The notes: generated by a model not told the origin, from the letters alone. 64,000 nucleotides of DNA from Steinernema hermaphroditum (GCA_030435675.1 CM059623.1:8706012-8770011), one strand, 5' to 3'. Numbered from the stretch's first letter, positions 38,201 to 47,947 are shown. Numbers and translations: made by a program.

Positions 38201-40940
38201 GCACACACCGATAGCGATAAATTACAAGATTTCTTCCCGTTGGCGGGAGATTGGTGTTTTTCACCCAAAGAAAGCGTACTGCGTCTCTTTCGGACTCAAG
38301 CAACTTGACTTGCAGGAATGCTTTTTCAACGTCACCAACTAGAGCAATCGAACCCGTTCTGAAACGTAGATTTATCCCGACAATGAGGGGAAGGATGGTT
38401 GGGCCTTGGTTTATTGCGTCATTTAGTGACATGCTACCTCGAAAGTGTGCTGATGCGTCAAAGACGATGCGCACTTTAGTTGTTTCTTTCTGAGGCGTTA
38501 CTACGGGCTGATGCGCTAGGTAATGTACTACCTGACCCGTTGGTGCGTCTGGATCGACTTCTTCGATCATTTTGCGGTTCAATTGCTCAGAAAATGTGTC
38601 CTGATATCCTTTCAGGATCTGTTCATCAGCTCGTTCTAGAGTCTGCTTTAATCGCTTGTATGCGATGGCCCAATTCGATGGCAGTTCTGCGATTTCCTGT
38701 TTCCACGGAAATTTGACGTAGTATCCGTCTTCTCTCAATTCAACTGATGCGTGGAATTCGTCTGCGACCTTTTTGTTCGTTATTTGCTTCTCTTCTTTCG
38801 CAGTTCCGCCGAACTCTGCGAGCGTATCGTTCTTTGTCCATTCGGATATCATGGTCTCCACGGCTTCTTTCTCCGCTTGCTGAACAATGTCGAACTTGAG
38901 CTCTTGCGTTGGAGCGTCGCTCATTTGGAGACAGACGATGCTGTCGTTTGGAGATGCGTCTGGAGCGTCTTCTTTGCCGGAGATCATTGCTCCGAGCGTC
39001 GTTGGGAAGACAAACAAGCCTGAGGGCAGCGCCCTCGGCGTTCCTTTCAGAAACTGACCTAAATAGTCGGCACCTATTAACAAATCGGGCTTTCTGCCCT
39101 TGCGCAATTCTTTGCTGCTCTCTGACAGCTGCAATCCGAGGTTCTTCAGCGTTTCACGGTCTTCCTTGGACAGCTTCGGGCGCTCGATCGTTCCTTTGAC
39201 GATCTGTTTGATCTCCAGCGCCTTGATTTGCGTTCTGGATCCATTTGGCGCCGTCACGTCGATTTGCTTCACTGGAACTGCGTTTTTCTTGATGACTTCT
39301 TCTTGCGCGAACCCACGAGCTGAAAAAGAGCGTAGATCAACAGTAGGCAAGTTCAATTTTCGCGCCGCGTCTACGGTGATGAAGCTTTCACTCGATGCTG
39401 AGTCTAGAATCACTGTTAGCTTATTGCAAACATGCGTATTCTTGTCGATAACCATTGCAGAGCCAGCTAAAATGTACGATTTCTCGCCACGCTTCATTTT
39501 TGCGTCTACAGCTTCTGCGCTCGGCGCGCATAACTGCGTCGTTTCGACGAATTTCGAAAATCCCTCGTGCGCAGAGTTCGCGTTCTTCGCGAGACATAAG
39601 CTGATATGATGCGCTTTTCCGCAACGCGTGCATTTTGGCGATCGACATTCAGCAACAGAATGGCCTTTGCGTAAACAATTAAAACAAGCGCTCTTCCTCA
39701 TAACTGCGTTCTTTCTCTCAGCCACGTCCTTATACGTTAAACAGTGCAGGGAACTGTGGCCTGGCTTGTCGCAAATCCGACAGGCGTTTATCACAAAAGG
39801 CGAAGGAGTTTCTTCGCTGATCTTCGCAGGAGCTTCGTTGCGAGAATGATCAACTTCCTGCGTTTCTCCGAAACGTGCTTTGTACGACTGTGCGCCACCG
39901 TACTCATTCTTTGTGCCGTAATGGCGAAAATCTTTGCGTCCCTTGTGGAATGAATCGCGGTCTTTGCGGCCTGCGTTCATCCTCGGATTTGACGGCTTCT
40001 CGTCTCTCCTAGCGACGGCGTTCTTCTCCAGTTCCCAAGTGATAAACTGGTCAAGTTTCTCGATGAGCGTCGACACCTGAGCTGACTTGGTGATGTGATG
40101 AGTTGTCATGAACGTCATCTGCGTCTCATACGGGAACTTGTGTAGTATTTGAGTCCACGTGAACTCATTGTCAACCTGGATCTCGTAGGCTTTCAACTGC
40201 TCATAAATGGCCCAAATGTCGTTCAGAAGCTGGCGTTGAGCGTCCCAAGTGTCGCTCCTGCGCTGGATGTTGTTCAGCTTCTGCGTGAGGTCATTGATGA
40301 CCTTCTGAGAGTCTCCGTACTGCTGTTGCAGTCGCTCCCAAACCATGTCATAGTTTTCCTCAGCTACTGCGAAACGGGCAACTGATCGAAGAGCGTCGCC
40401 TTTCAATGCGTTACGCAGATACGAAAATTTCTGCAGCTTCGAAATCGGCTGCGAGTCTACGAGTTCCATAAACATGTTCTTGAAAGCGCGCCATTCCCAA
40501 GAGTTCCCAGCGAACTCCGGAAGCGTCATTTTCGGCAAGCTTGAGTGCGTTTGAATTGGCTGCACTGCTTGCGTTATGGAAACAATAGAAAGCTTCGCTT
40601 TCTCAATAATGATGCGATATTTTCGCAGAATTTTGCGCTTAGCCTGGCGCAATTCATCGAGCGTTTCTTGTCCAGCTGTGCCGCTGGTTTCATAACTTTT
40701 CTCGACTGCGATTTGCTGCGTTTCGCTCAGCTTGCGAAAATCTTCCTGCAGCTTGACGAGGCTGTCGTTCAGCTTCTCGTCCACTTCTTCCACTTCCCTG
40801 TGGATACTCTGAACCGTTACGTCCCTATCTGTGGGAGTCAACGCTTCCCACAGCACCATATCTTCCTGAATTTCCTCAATGATGCGTCGTGCTTCTGCCA
40901 CATGAAGCGACACTTCGTTGAGGCGGAGCGTTATGCACAT
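35229..40940 (-). CDS. BEL/Pao gag-pol polyprotein
   Basis: This single uninterrupted frame of 1903 codons encodes the machinery for copying and inserting the element. In order it holds a coiled N-terminus; a gag region of DUF1759 type (LPEFAGNSWEWRAFKNMF, about 136-290); zinc knuckles (CRICDKPGHSSLHC, CFNCLRKGHSVAEC, about 388-450); an aspartic protease (VILDSASSESF, about 510); and reverse transcriptase (VRIVFDASAHF, YRCVPFGINASPF, YVDN). RNase H (CDANKNTMACCAY, LLTDSQIALAW) follows, then the integrase zinc-binding region, the integrase core with D, D and E (GLDYFGPL, TCDNAPTF, GAFYERLIQ), and a DUF5641-like end. The polymerase box reads YVDN rather than YVDD, and the protease reads DSA rather than DSG/DTG. 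Both variants may be normal in nematode Pao elements. Confidence 0.93.
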   Translation of the reverse strand: MCITLRLNEVSLHVAEARRIIEEIQEDMVLWEALTPTDRDVTVQSIHREVEEVDEKLNDSLVKLQEDFRKLSETQQIAVEKSYETSGTAGQETLDELRQAKRKILRKYRIIIEKAKLSIVSITQAVQPIQTHSSLPKMTLPEFAGNSWEWRAFKNMFMELVDSQPISKLQKFSYLRNALKGDALRSVARFAVAEENYDMVWERLQQQYGDSQKVINDLTQKLNNIQRRSDTWDAQRQLLNDIWAIYEQLKAYEIQVDNEFTWTQILHKFPYETQMTFMTTHHITKSAQVSTLIEKLDQFITWELEKNAVARRDEKPSNPRMNAGRKDRDSFHKGRKDFRHYGTKNEYGGAQSYKARFGETQEVDHSRNEAPAKISEETPSPFVINACRICDKPGHSSLHCLTYKDVAERKNAVMRKSACFNCLRKGHSVAECRSPKCTRCGKAHHISLCLAKNANSAHEGFSKFVETTQLCAPSAEAVDAKMKRGEKSYILAGSAMVIDKNTHVCNKLTVILDSASSESFITVDAARKLNLPTVDLRSFSARGFAQEEVIKKNAVPVKQIDVTAPNGSRTQIKALEIKQIVKGTIERPKLSKEDRETLKNLGLQLSESSKELRKGRKPDLLIGADYLGQFLKGTPRALPSGLFVFPTTLGAMISGKEDAPDASPNDSIVCLQMSDAPTQELKFDIVQQAEKEAVETMISEWTKNDTLAEFGGTAKEEKQITNKKVADEFHASVELREDGYYVKFPWKQEIAELPSNWAIAYKRLKQTLERADEQILKGYQDTFSEQLNRKMIEEVDPDAPTGQVVHYLAHQPVVTPQKETTKVRIVFDASAHFRGSMSLNDAINQGPTILPLIVGINLRFRTGSIALVGDVEKAFLQVKLLESERDAVRFLWVKNTNLPPTGRNLVIYRYRCVPFGINASPFLLGATIAHHLSQCEDQTLAKKIVENTYVDNLILTCNTVDEAADLYAKSKREFSALRMNLREFMSNDNLVLEKIAFEDRSENAQPKILGTQWNSTTDELKLEVLVKPAKKATKRTVAQQAASIYDPMGLLIPLLHPAKRFQQELWLTNDWDEELNAEQKCEWQRIAGDIQGFKKCIPRRVANVEDTVDIVIFCDANKNTMACCAYAVCGKNSHLIMAKNRLKPLKTTVTVPRLELNAYVLGAELGTQLVQELKTQIRIASLVLLTDSQIALAWVQSPKTPVDAGIYVERRRSNFRKKCIDLEKDVEKVLVGYVNTLDNPADCATRGLEKHEFEEHLWWTGPRFLTKPHAEWPERCQPEKLSEEENAETVCLLTQTQNSRMTAVIPWKRTNSLRRLARIVAYVLRFIRIRMDKVSDQTRQKYARLGLEIRHADYSEPLRAEEITLSREMIIRCHQREAEEQGRWKEQKHLRPFLDSSQLWRCAGRLKNSSLSDSAKTPILIDSRSKLAEMIVQETHETINASAPLHLSARSTIATVRQTFWIPAIRRIVRSQMSKCWECKRFNNAPLQYPDMPDLPSRRVKSAEPFEHCGLDYFGPLKYRNLEDVTVRKSYGCIITCTVTRMVHLELVADATAKSFINALRNFMARRRVPRTITCDNAPTFALGEQVIAAAFRDLEDTSEFVSFTADQEIRWLRITAYSPWKGAFYERLIQDIKRCLYKCMKRRIWPFEDLRTTLTQIEAIMNSRPLTYLDSEPGEWAILRPIDFVHRRARLSLPSTQTSEDVNDSTYFSEEELRALNSRKEALDALEESDKHTHKAWESFQRDYLISLREKHRRSLAQGRTQKIKPREGMIVMLEGDPLPKHCWKLARIEKLLPSSDGQIREVELFLPDSRTIKRSINHLIPMELSEEEDEASSSAQNLDHQPSEANVTAQNANSNVQDSTGEDDEDIPAQTVPAKVSKRTTRIVPSNRTTPYNLRPRNRRQ

Positions 40941-41102
40941 TTTCCACTGCGTAAATCAACAACAGATCAAAATAAAGTGCGTCCCACTCCACGAACTTCC
41001 TCGGAAGTGAAGGAAATTCGTAAAAAACGAATACAATCTCAACAAACCAATCCCGAGCGATTGGCTGCGTCAAGCGTACGTACACCGGCGCTTCTGCCGT
41101 TT

Positions 41103-41115
41103 GGTCGTTGCACCA
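41103..41115 (-). other. Candidate tRNA primer-binding site of the BEL element
   Basis: One base inside the 5' LTR, the element strand reads TGGTGCAACGACC, starting with the TGG that pairs with a tRNA CCA end. The primer tRNA would end GGTCGTTGCACCA. Which tRNA this is cannot be settled from the window. Confidence 0.5.
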
Positions 41116-41116
41116 A

Positions 41117-41789
41117 TAAAAGCAAAGTGCGCTACGGCGGTGCTCGCCTCTAACTTCCGATCCGATCCGCAGCAATCGGAAGCGCCACGCGGGGATGTGC
41201 CCTTGAAGGCCGCTGTGACGTACGTGACGCGTCTGCTTTTCCTTCTTCTTCTTGATCACTGCGTGTGATCCAAATCGCCCCTTGTGGCGATGCGTAGTCC
41301 CAGGCGACTACTGACTTACGCGCTCTTCTGGCAGCGAAGTCCTTCCTGTTCTCAGCGAGATACAGGGCCAAATAACCGCGGAATACGACGACGACTATGT
41401 ACACGACTCGACGAATCCGGGATAGGTTGCGTTGCGGTCTAGAAACTAGCTAAAAGGCAACAATTTATCAACACGATAAAATAACAACCAAGCAACACGA
41501 TAAAAATGTTCGCACCAGCGATACAACAAGATAACCACAATCACACGAAGACGCGCGCTCTTGTGCGCGAGCGGGAACCATCGTCGAGCGAGCGGGAGGT
41601 CCGTTCAAGTTTGCACAACGAGAGGAGAATGCGTACGTTCGCTCTGCGAACTGGTGTAAGAGAAGACTCCGAGATAGAGATGCGTATGCGTAGCGTTCAG
41701 CGCTTTCACCACACTTTATGCCCCGAACTTAAGATGCGTATAAGGATTAGAAAGAAAAAAATGCGTAACTTCGCAGCAAAGCTGCGACA
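41117..41789 (-). repeat. BEL element 5' LTR
   Basis: This 673-bp repeat matches 32995-33666. It is followed on the plus strand by the target duplication ATCAG (41790-41794). Most differences from the other LTR fall within 41194-41260, with long identical runs elsewhere. Confidence 0.92.
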
Positions 41790-41794
41790 ATCAG

Positions 41795-42693
41795 GCGATG
41801 TGCATTTTGGTGATTTCAAGGCGATCTCACACCTCCCTAAAAACTCGTAAGTACATGGAATGCGTTTCAGAAAAACACGGGAAAAAAGTTCACGTAAAAA
41901 GTTAAAATTTGATGCGTAAGATATGGCTACACTTATTGCCGATATGGCCGGACTCCTTCTTTTCACTTATGGCTCCCGATAAAACGAGCGTATACGGTAT
42001 TTTCCGAGAATGGTGTTAATTAAACTTGACCTCTATGGAAGGCATTAGGCTATGGGGATTGGAAGACAATGGCTGAATAGAATCTATTATTTGCATGAAA
42101 TATTTCGACCCTTTGTCATTCTAGGCTTTGATCCATTAGCCCTACTTCCGCGAAGATTCCATTCTACGGACCAAATACCAATTTGTTCGTCATGGCTGTT
42201 GATACCGTACTGATCTTATCTGGCAGCATCAAGATCGCCAAACGAGAAGTCGAATGACGATCGTTGCCCACTGCCCGCCGTCGGCTCCAAAGAAACGGAT
42301 TAGGGAACAGAGTCATTATCGCAACATGGACATAAAATTAGATTTGCATCGATGCGTGTGGCGTGGAACGAGAAACGCAGAGAAAGTTCCGCGTTACTTC
42401 TGACTCTGCTGCAGCTCCTCCTTCGCTTCCTTGTTGATCAGTCCTCTTCCACGGCGCCCCTCTTCGCTTCCGCGATCCGCGCTTCCCTGAGAGGCGCTCC
42501 GGCAGCGCTCCTTCGGGTCACCCCAAATCGAATCAGCGACGGAAAAGTACGAGATTTCGCGAAGGTTCTACGTTCCGAGGCGACTGAGTCGTGACGCAAG
42601 CATAGAACCGGAACTTTTGTTTTCCCCCAGAGTCCCAAATAGATTATATTGCTAGTTTTATGCCCTCAAGTAGCGTCGGGGGACAAAAAGAGT
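41795..42693. other. Right flank of the BEL insertion, no supported gene
   Basis: No coding exon is supported. An 80-codon plus frame at 42352-42594 is Ala/Leu/Arg-rich without recognisable features. Two further ATGCGT words occur just outside the element (around 41859 and 41912). Confidence 0.4.
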
Positions 42694-42766
42694 AGCCCGA
42701 TGCGGGGCTCGAACCCGCGACAGCCAGATTAAGAGTCTGGTGCTCTACCGACTGAGCTAACCGGGC
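42694..42766 (-). tRNA. tRNA-Lys (CUU)
   Basis: The minus strand folds as a full cloverleaf. The acceptor arms are GCCCGGT and ATCGGGC, the D arm is AGCTCAGTCGGTAGAGC, and the anticodon loop is CTCTTAA with anticodon CTT. The T arm is GCGGGTTCGAGCCCCGC, giving a perfect B box. No intron is present and CCA is not encoded. Confidence 0.95.
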
Positions 42767-45079
42767 ATCGAACACAAGTACCCTTGTTTTCTTGATAAGA
42801 GGAACCCCCTTCGATCTTTTGATGTTCTTCGTAAATCTTTGTTGATTGGGTCCGTTTTATTAGTCTCTGCGCCTTCTATCGACCTTCCCCATAGTCTTTT
42901 TCGTGGTGAGACCGACTCTGGGAGGTCCGTTCTCAGCAGCGAATTCGCTAATCGCCTCGATGTCCACGCGTCTTCGATTTCCTCCGATCTAAGTGGCGCC
43001 GTTGGGAACGTCTTCGGCGACGGCTCGAGATGATGAGCCTAATCCTCGGACTGGCCCTTCCGGTCACTCGGAGTCCCTCCGAAGCGCCGCCCTCGGAACA
43101 ATGCGGCGGAGTTCGGCGAGGGGCGTCTTCTCGTATCGATCCCCTCGCACTCAAGAAGGGTGGTACTTCCCCCGGGGGACGGATTTTCTGGCGAATTTGC
43201 ATAGTCCTCCCAGTTTCCTCTTCTCGAAACTCCGTCTCCTTCCGCTCTGCGCTTCTGACGCCAAAGTCATAAATGTTTGATTGCTCTGAGGGAAAAATAG
43301 ATCAATCAAAGCACCTAGGGTGATTTCGTTTCGGGACCGCTGTCCCTTTCTTTCGTCGACTTCGGCACTTTTTGAGAGATCAAAGTCTGCGCATATTTAA
43401 CCATTTCGGGACCACTTTAATCGTCCCTCGTCATTCTTCCCTTACTTATGCCTCACCAGCAGTCAAATAATTCATAAATTGGCCGAGATTTCGCCTCCCC
43501 TCGACTCCAGAGGCCGTCTTATTTTGCCCGCTCCTTCCAACCACTTCTCAAAGTCCCTCGCATCCATCCCAATTAGGCGTAAATCCAAATAGGAAGGTCG
43601 TGTGACTTGTGCCTACAAACAATTCATATCTGGTTTGTTCCCTCCAATGAACAGTGTTAGGACAATCGAACGCTAATTGAATCGGGAAACGTACGCTCCT
43701 ACGACCTCTCCTGTGGAATCTATGTTTGCGAGTTTACACGGACTGAACGCTTCAATGACCTCTTCAGCAATTCGTTCCACAACATGAACTCGCTTCGTAA
43801 ACATCGTCATTCAGCGAAGATCCGAGTGGCTTAGTTCGTCGCCTAATTATTCGATGTCTCCGTTCGTTCTAATTGCTCCGCCAGATGTTTCTCTAAAAAT
43901 CGAATCGAATCTTAAAGATCATAAGGTATTTCCATGCACTTTACGGTCGGCCGTATCTGTTTTCACGCACCTTCGCTTCGTGCTTGATGAAAGTTCAACG
44001 GTAAATGTAGGCTCCGCAGCTGGACTTTCCCTTAAGTCGGCCTAATAGGTTCACTTCTCCGTTGTTGTTTCTTTTCTCCAATCCTAATAGCATCGCCTAA
44101 AATCAGCGAAGAACGTCTTCTGGCTATAAGCACGCGTGGATAAGCCGCCAGACGTTTTTCTGCTGACAGATTCGCGAAAGGGTCTTATCGGAAATTGAAT
44201 CTAAATTCGTCATTCGGGCGTCAAGATGTGTTCTTCGCTCGCTTGTCTTGCCGGTCCTAAGTGCATTTGGCGGACACTTTGGGTGATCCTGCCCCCAGAA
44301 AGAAAGCTCGTCTCCCTTCCGGGATCTCAAGTTCTCTCAGAACACCTTTCCCCGATTATCCCCCAATTATCCAATCCACAGACCTAAACGTTCCGTCGTC
44401 CGCGAGTCGCACTCTCGCCTCCGAATTCGTCACTTTCCTTTGTGTCCCTCTTTTCAAACTCATTTCTTTTTGTGTTTTCGCCCAAAACTCCCGAAGACAG
44501 CCACTCCGCCCGGTCCCCTGGAACCCTCGCGACAGCCTTAATTAACCATAGCCGCTATTTGTTCTTCTTGGCCCTACTTCTGGGACCTCTCCGCTTCGCT
44601 ATTTTCTCCGCGTGGATCGATCGCGTTCAAGGCGAAACATGTGACTTGTTCGCCCTTGCCTCCTCGGAGTGTCGAGATTGTGTCCAGAGAAGATGCCATC
44701 GAAAACATTCTCCGAAAGGCGCCAGGGGGAGGGTAATTAAATGGTGGAAAACACCCTCGCGCTAGAAAAGTATCCACGAAGGAAGTTTGAAGTGTTCTCC
44801 GCTCGACGCCTCCTTGGCCGAAGTTGGAAGCGCTCTTATGTGATCTTCGCTCGTCGCCGAAAACACACAGCATGCTTCTTTTTAATAGGCACTCGCCGCG
44901 ATTTGAAGAAAGCAGCCGCGACGCTAGCTCCGTATTTGGCCTCGAATCTTAACACGTTTGGAGTCTTTGAGAAGTGTAGTCGCTGCAGCTTGCTGTGGAA
45001 TGGAATATATCCACGTAGTCAGTCTACGCAAAGGGTTGGCAGACGCCATTGTCCGTCATTACTCACTCAAGACTCACTC
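42767..45079. other. Intergenic, no supported gene
   Basis: Short open frames on both strands (up to 147 codons, 44741-45184 plus) lack domains or convincing splice structure. I saw no RNA gene in it. Confidence 0.4.
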
Positions 45080-45206
45080 ACAAGGGACTGTTCCCAAGTG
45101 ATACGCACAGATCGAGCTGATATTTGGCACATCGGTAGGGGTGTGTCTGAGAAGTCAAGGACACATAAACTCGCAAGCCCATGATGAAAGTATCCACCCT
45201 AAACAA
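45080..45206 (+). repeat. Left arm of a 127-bp inverted repeat
   Basis: This arm matches the reverse complement of 46913-47039 with about ten differences by eye. It runs from ACAAGGGACTGTTCCCAAGT to TATCCACCCTAAACAA. The arms enclose about 1.7 kb holding two retroposon copies and two tRNA-like sequences. Confidence 0.85.
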
Positions 45207-45228
45207 GGCCTTGAAGTTACCAAAATTC

Positions 45229-45742
45229 TTACTTACTTACTTTACTTCATGAATCAAAGGCGTTACGCCTTGCATGACACCGAAAATAGACAACAGAGAT
45301 ATCACTTGTAGACGGCTTCATTCCTGGCGTGGTGTTGATGTCGAACCGGTCGTAGACGGCGCGCTTCACGGGGCATCTGGGAATCGCGCATCTCCGGAAA
45401 TGGCGGTGAAACTTCTTCTTCTCGGGCGTTTGCGGCACAGCGGAGGCTTCTGAGCTCGCATATGCCTCGAAAAGATGAGTCCCTGGTCTAGAAGTTGCGT
45501 TTTCGTCGGTGGTGGCGTCCTCAGAGCGTCAGCGACCTTCGGGATGACATCGCACGCAGCCGGATTTCTGGCGTCGGACATCTTGTTGTCAGCGGTAGCG
45601 GTGGTGGGACTACGGCTTCCGGGTGTCCTAACTCCCTCTGGAAGCCGGAAAACTCATACATGCCACAGGGTTTGCTGTCTGACCAACCGGACGCTCAGAG
45701 AGCGACCGGAGGGACCGACCGCTCGCCACCGCGACACGAGTG
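45229..45742 (-). mobile_element. Short retroposon copy B
   Basis: The same family as 24258-24782 in opposite orientation: the tail reads TTACTTACTT... on the plus strand at its low end. It is flanked by a 10-bp direct repeat, ACCAAAATTC (45219-45228 and 45743-45752); the right-hand motif is present twice in tandem. The MSDARNPAACDVIPKVADAL frame is open for 71 codons here (45581-45366). Confidence 0.85.
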
Positions 45743-45808
45743 ACCAAAATTCACCAAAATTCACGACACTCAATACTAGTAGAATTGAATTGCAATGGTA
45801 CACTGTGC

Positions 45809-45877
45809 TCGTGTGGTCGGGGTAGTACTCTAACACACCAGTTTACGGGTGCGGGTTCGATTCCCACAGGAAATCTT
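45809..45877 (+). pseudogene. tRNA-like sequence (pol III box match)
   Basis: TGGTCGGGGTAGTA resembles an A box, and GGTTCGATTCC (45854-45864) is a perfect B box at tRNA-like spacing. The anticodon arm and acceptor stem do not pair properly, so this is a tRNA pseudogene or the head of a tRNA-derived SINE. Confidence 0.5.
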
Positions 45878-46060
45878 CTGTTTTTCGATTTTCCTTCTTT
45901 TCACCGAAACTGTACATTATTATGTTTCTTGGTGTTTAACAACACCGTTTCTTTTTTTGCATCAAATGTAGCCTAAAAAGCCCTTTGCACGAATCCGAAC
46001 TAGTAACCCAGATTTCACTTTTGTGGTGAAGCTGTTTTTCGTCCTTTCACGGTCCCCTCT

Positions 46061-46594
46061 TACTTACTTACTTTATTTCCCGAATCAAAGGCTTTGCGCC
46101 TTGCAGGACACCGAAAAATAGACAAACAGAGGAAGTCTCATTGCTGCAGGCTTCATCCCTGGCGTAGCGGTGGTGTCGAACCGGTCTTTGACGGCGCGCT
46201 TCACGGGGCATCTGGGAATCGGCGAAACTTCGGGAACGGCGACGGAACATCTTCTTCGCGGGCGTTTGCGGCACAGCGGACGCTTCTGAGCTCGCATCTG
46301 CTTCGGAGAGATGAGCCCATGGTCCGGGAGTTGCGTCTTTGCTGGTGGTGGCATCCTCAGAGCGTCGGCGACCTTCGGGATGACATCTCGCGCTGCCGGA
46401 TTCCTGGCGTCGGACATCTTGTTGTCAACGGTGGTGGGACTACGGCTTCCGGGTGTCCCAATTCCCTCTGGAAGCCGGAAAACTCACAACTGCCACAGGG
46501 TTTACCATCAGACCAACCGGACACTCGGAGAGCGACCGGAGGGACCGACCGCTCGCCACCGCGACACGAGTGAGACCCGTGAGACACGAGTGAG
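46061..46594 (-). mobile_element. Short retroposon copy C
   Basis: Third family member, same orientation as copy B. It is flanked by a perfect 12-bp direct repeat, ACGGTCCCCTCT (46049-46060 and 46595-46606). The tail unit on the plus strand is TTAC, and the 5' end carries extra GAGTGAGAC units (around 46566-46594). It keeps the longest version of the family's open frame. Confidence 0.87.
46085..46417 (-). CDS. Open frame of retroposon copy C (coding status doubtful)
   Basis: The 110-codon frame starts MSDARNPAARDVIPKVADAL and contains the Arg-rich stretch CRKRPRRR. Copies A and B share the start but stop after 33 and 71 codons. Two frames on the opposite strand are also open in all three copies, so openness alone is weak evidence. 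No homology is recognised. Confidence 0.25.
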   Translation of the reverse strand: MSDARNPAARDVIPKVADALRMPPPAKTQLPDHGLISPKQMRAQKRPLCRKRPRRRCSVAVPEVSPIPRCPVKRAVKDRFDTTATPGMKPAAMRLPLFVYFSVSCKAQSL

Positions 46595-46645
46595 ACGGTC
46601 CCCTCTCTTTTGCTAATTACCTCAGGACATCAAACCAAAGAAGAA

Positions 46646-46715
46646 TGGCTGGGATGGGTGTCGAACCCGGATCCCAAGAACGGCAACCAAGAGATTATCC
46701 AGCTCGACCACATAA
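46646..46715 (-). pseudogene. tRNA-like sequence (pol III box match), opposite strand
   Basis: On the minus strand TGGTCGAGCTGGATAA resembles an A box, and GGTTCGACACC (46667-46657) fits a B box. The sequence resembles the tRNA-like element at 45809-45877 (both carry TGTGGTCG) and lies in mirror orientation inside the same inverted repeat. Stems do not complete a cloverleaf. Confidence 0.45.
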
Positions 46716-46912
46716 ACAGTTGCCTCTGATCCAGCAAAGTGGCTATATTCAAGAAAACGCGACTTTCAGAAGGCATTTACGCGTATATGTGTTTGTATTG
46801 GCCAGAATCGAATAGGATCTGTCATTGTGACATCTTAAACGATAAGGGGAGAAGGGGGAACGCCAAAGAATGAAAAACAACTCCATGACAAAGGTGAAAT
46901 TCGGGTTACCAA

Positions 46913-47039
46913 TTGTTTAGGGTGGATACTTTCATTTTGGGCAGGCGAGTTTATGTGTGCTTGACTTCTCAGACACACCCCTACCGCTGTGCCAAATATC
47001 AGCTCGATCTGCGCGTATCACTTGGGAACAGTCCCTTGT
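46913..47039 (-). repeat. Right arm of the 127-bp inverted repeat
   Basis: Reverse complement of 45080-45206. Its outer end lies 7 nt from the TA that flanks the neighbouring terminal-inverted-repeat element, so the two are directly abutted. Confidence 0.85.
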
Positions 47040-47048
47040 CAGAAGCTA

Positions 47049-47945
47049 TTGGGTTGTTAAGTTGAAAACGGGTCACTCAACATATATATTTTATTGTCAT
47101 AAGTTTTAGACTCTGAGTGAAATCGATCAGCGCGCTGTTGAGTAGAGTTAACTACCACTCTACACTATGATTAGCAGCTTGTACATTGCACGCCTTTTGA
47201 TGTTGGATGCCTATTCTGGTTTAACGGTCAATTTTCTGGCACCTCGTGATGGCGAAGTGCTGTGTGATATATGGGCTTCCTATGGTATTAATTGTGTGAT
47301 GGACGATGACTGCCTTCAGCCACGTACATCATTGAGCCATACCTACCGAATGCACCTATCCCTCTGTTGGTCGTACATCGTAACAGGACATCGTTTCGGA
47401 TGTTCTCTTAACTCCAACATTTCTAATTGCTTAAGTTGCATAACAGGCTATGGAGACATGTAGCAGGTAGCTACCACTCGCAGCTACCATGCCCACATAG
47501 CGACTCCACGAACTCATTGCTACTTTAAGGAAAAAAGGGCCAAATGTTGAAAAAATGACCCCTGGATTCCCAAAAAGTCCGCCTACCCGAGGCCTTATGT
47601 TTCCAAGTTGACCCTCCTAATGGCTTTCCACTTTAAGCTGAGAGATTCTTGTTTAAATGTTCTTATAGCACTTTCTTCGCTCTATCTTACAGTCGTCTAT
47701 GCTCGTCCATACATGACGATATCAGAGGAAACCACTCGGAATAAGGTGAACAGGTCGAAAATTGGACCAAAACTGTTCTTTGACTCTTAACCCTTTGCAT
47801 TTTATGAAGGAAGGATCCGGATGTTGCCCAAAAAATCGGGTGACGTTTTTACGTGCCAACGGCACATACCTCGAGTGAAATATATGAGATTTACGTAAAC
47901 AAACAATCGTTGCAAGAGTGACCCGTTTTCAACTTAACAACCCAA
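47049..47945. mobile_element. 897-bp DNA element with 30-bp perfect terminal inverted repeats, TA target
   Basis: The left end begins TTGGGTTGTTAAGTTGAAAA and the right end is its exact reverse complement over 30 nt. TA dinucleotides flank both ends (47047-47048 and 47946-47947), as for Tc1/mariner insertions. Inside, no transposase motif is visible; the longest frame (47167-47463 plus, 98 codons) is not recognised. It is probably a non-autonomous mariner-type element. Confidence 0.82.
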
Positions 47946-47947
47946 TA

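Larger units (their letters stand above)
32995..41789 (-). mobile_element. Complete BEL/Pao LTR retrotransposon (8.8 kb)
   Basis: Two LTRs (32995-33666 and 41117-41789) bound an internal region read on the minus strand. The element is flanked by a 5-bp direct repeat, ATCAG (32990-32994 and 41790-41794), the usual BEL/Pao length. In element orientation the LTR begins TGTCGC. A primer-binding site candidate follows the 5' LTR, then gag-pol (40940-35229), a third ORF (34872-33682) and a purine-rich tract (AGGGGCCGGGAG) next to the 3' LTR. The LTRs differ at roughly 15-25 positions by eye, clustered in one stretch, so the insertion is young to middle-aged. Both main ORFs are uninterrupted, so it may still be competent. 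Confidence 0.93.
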
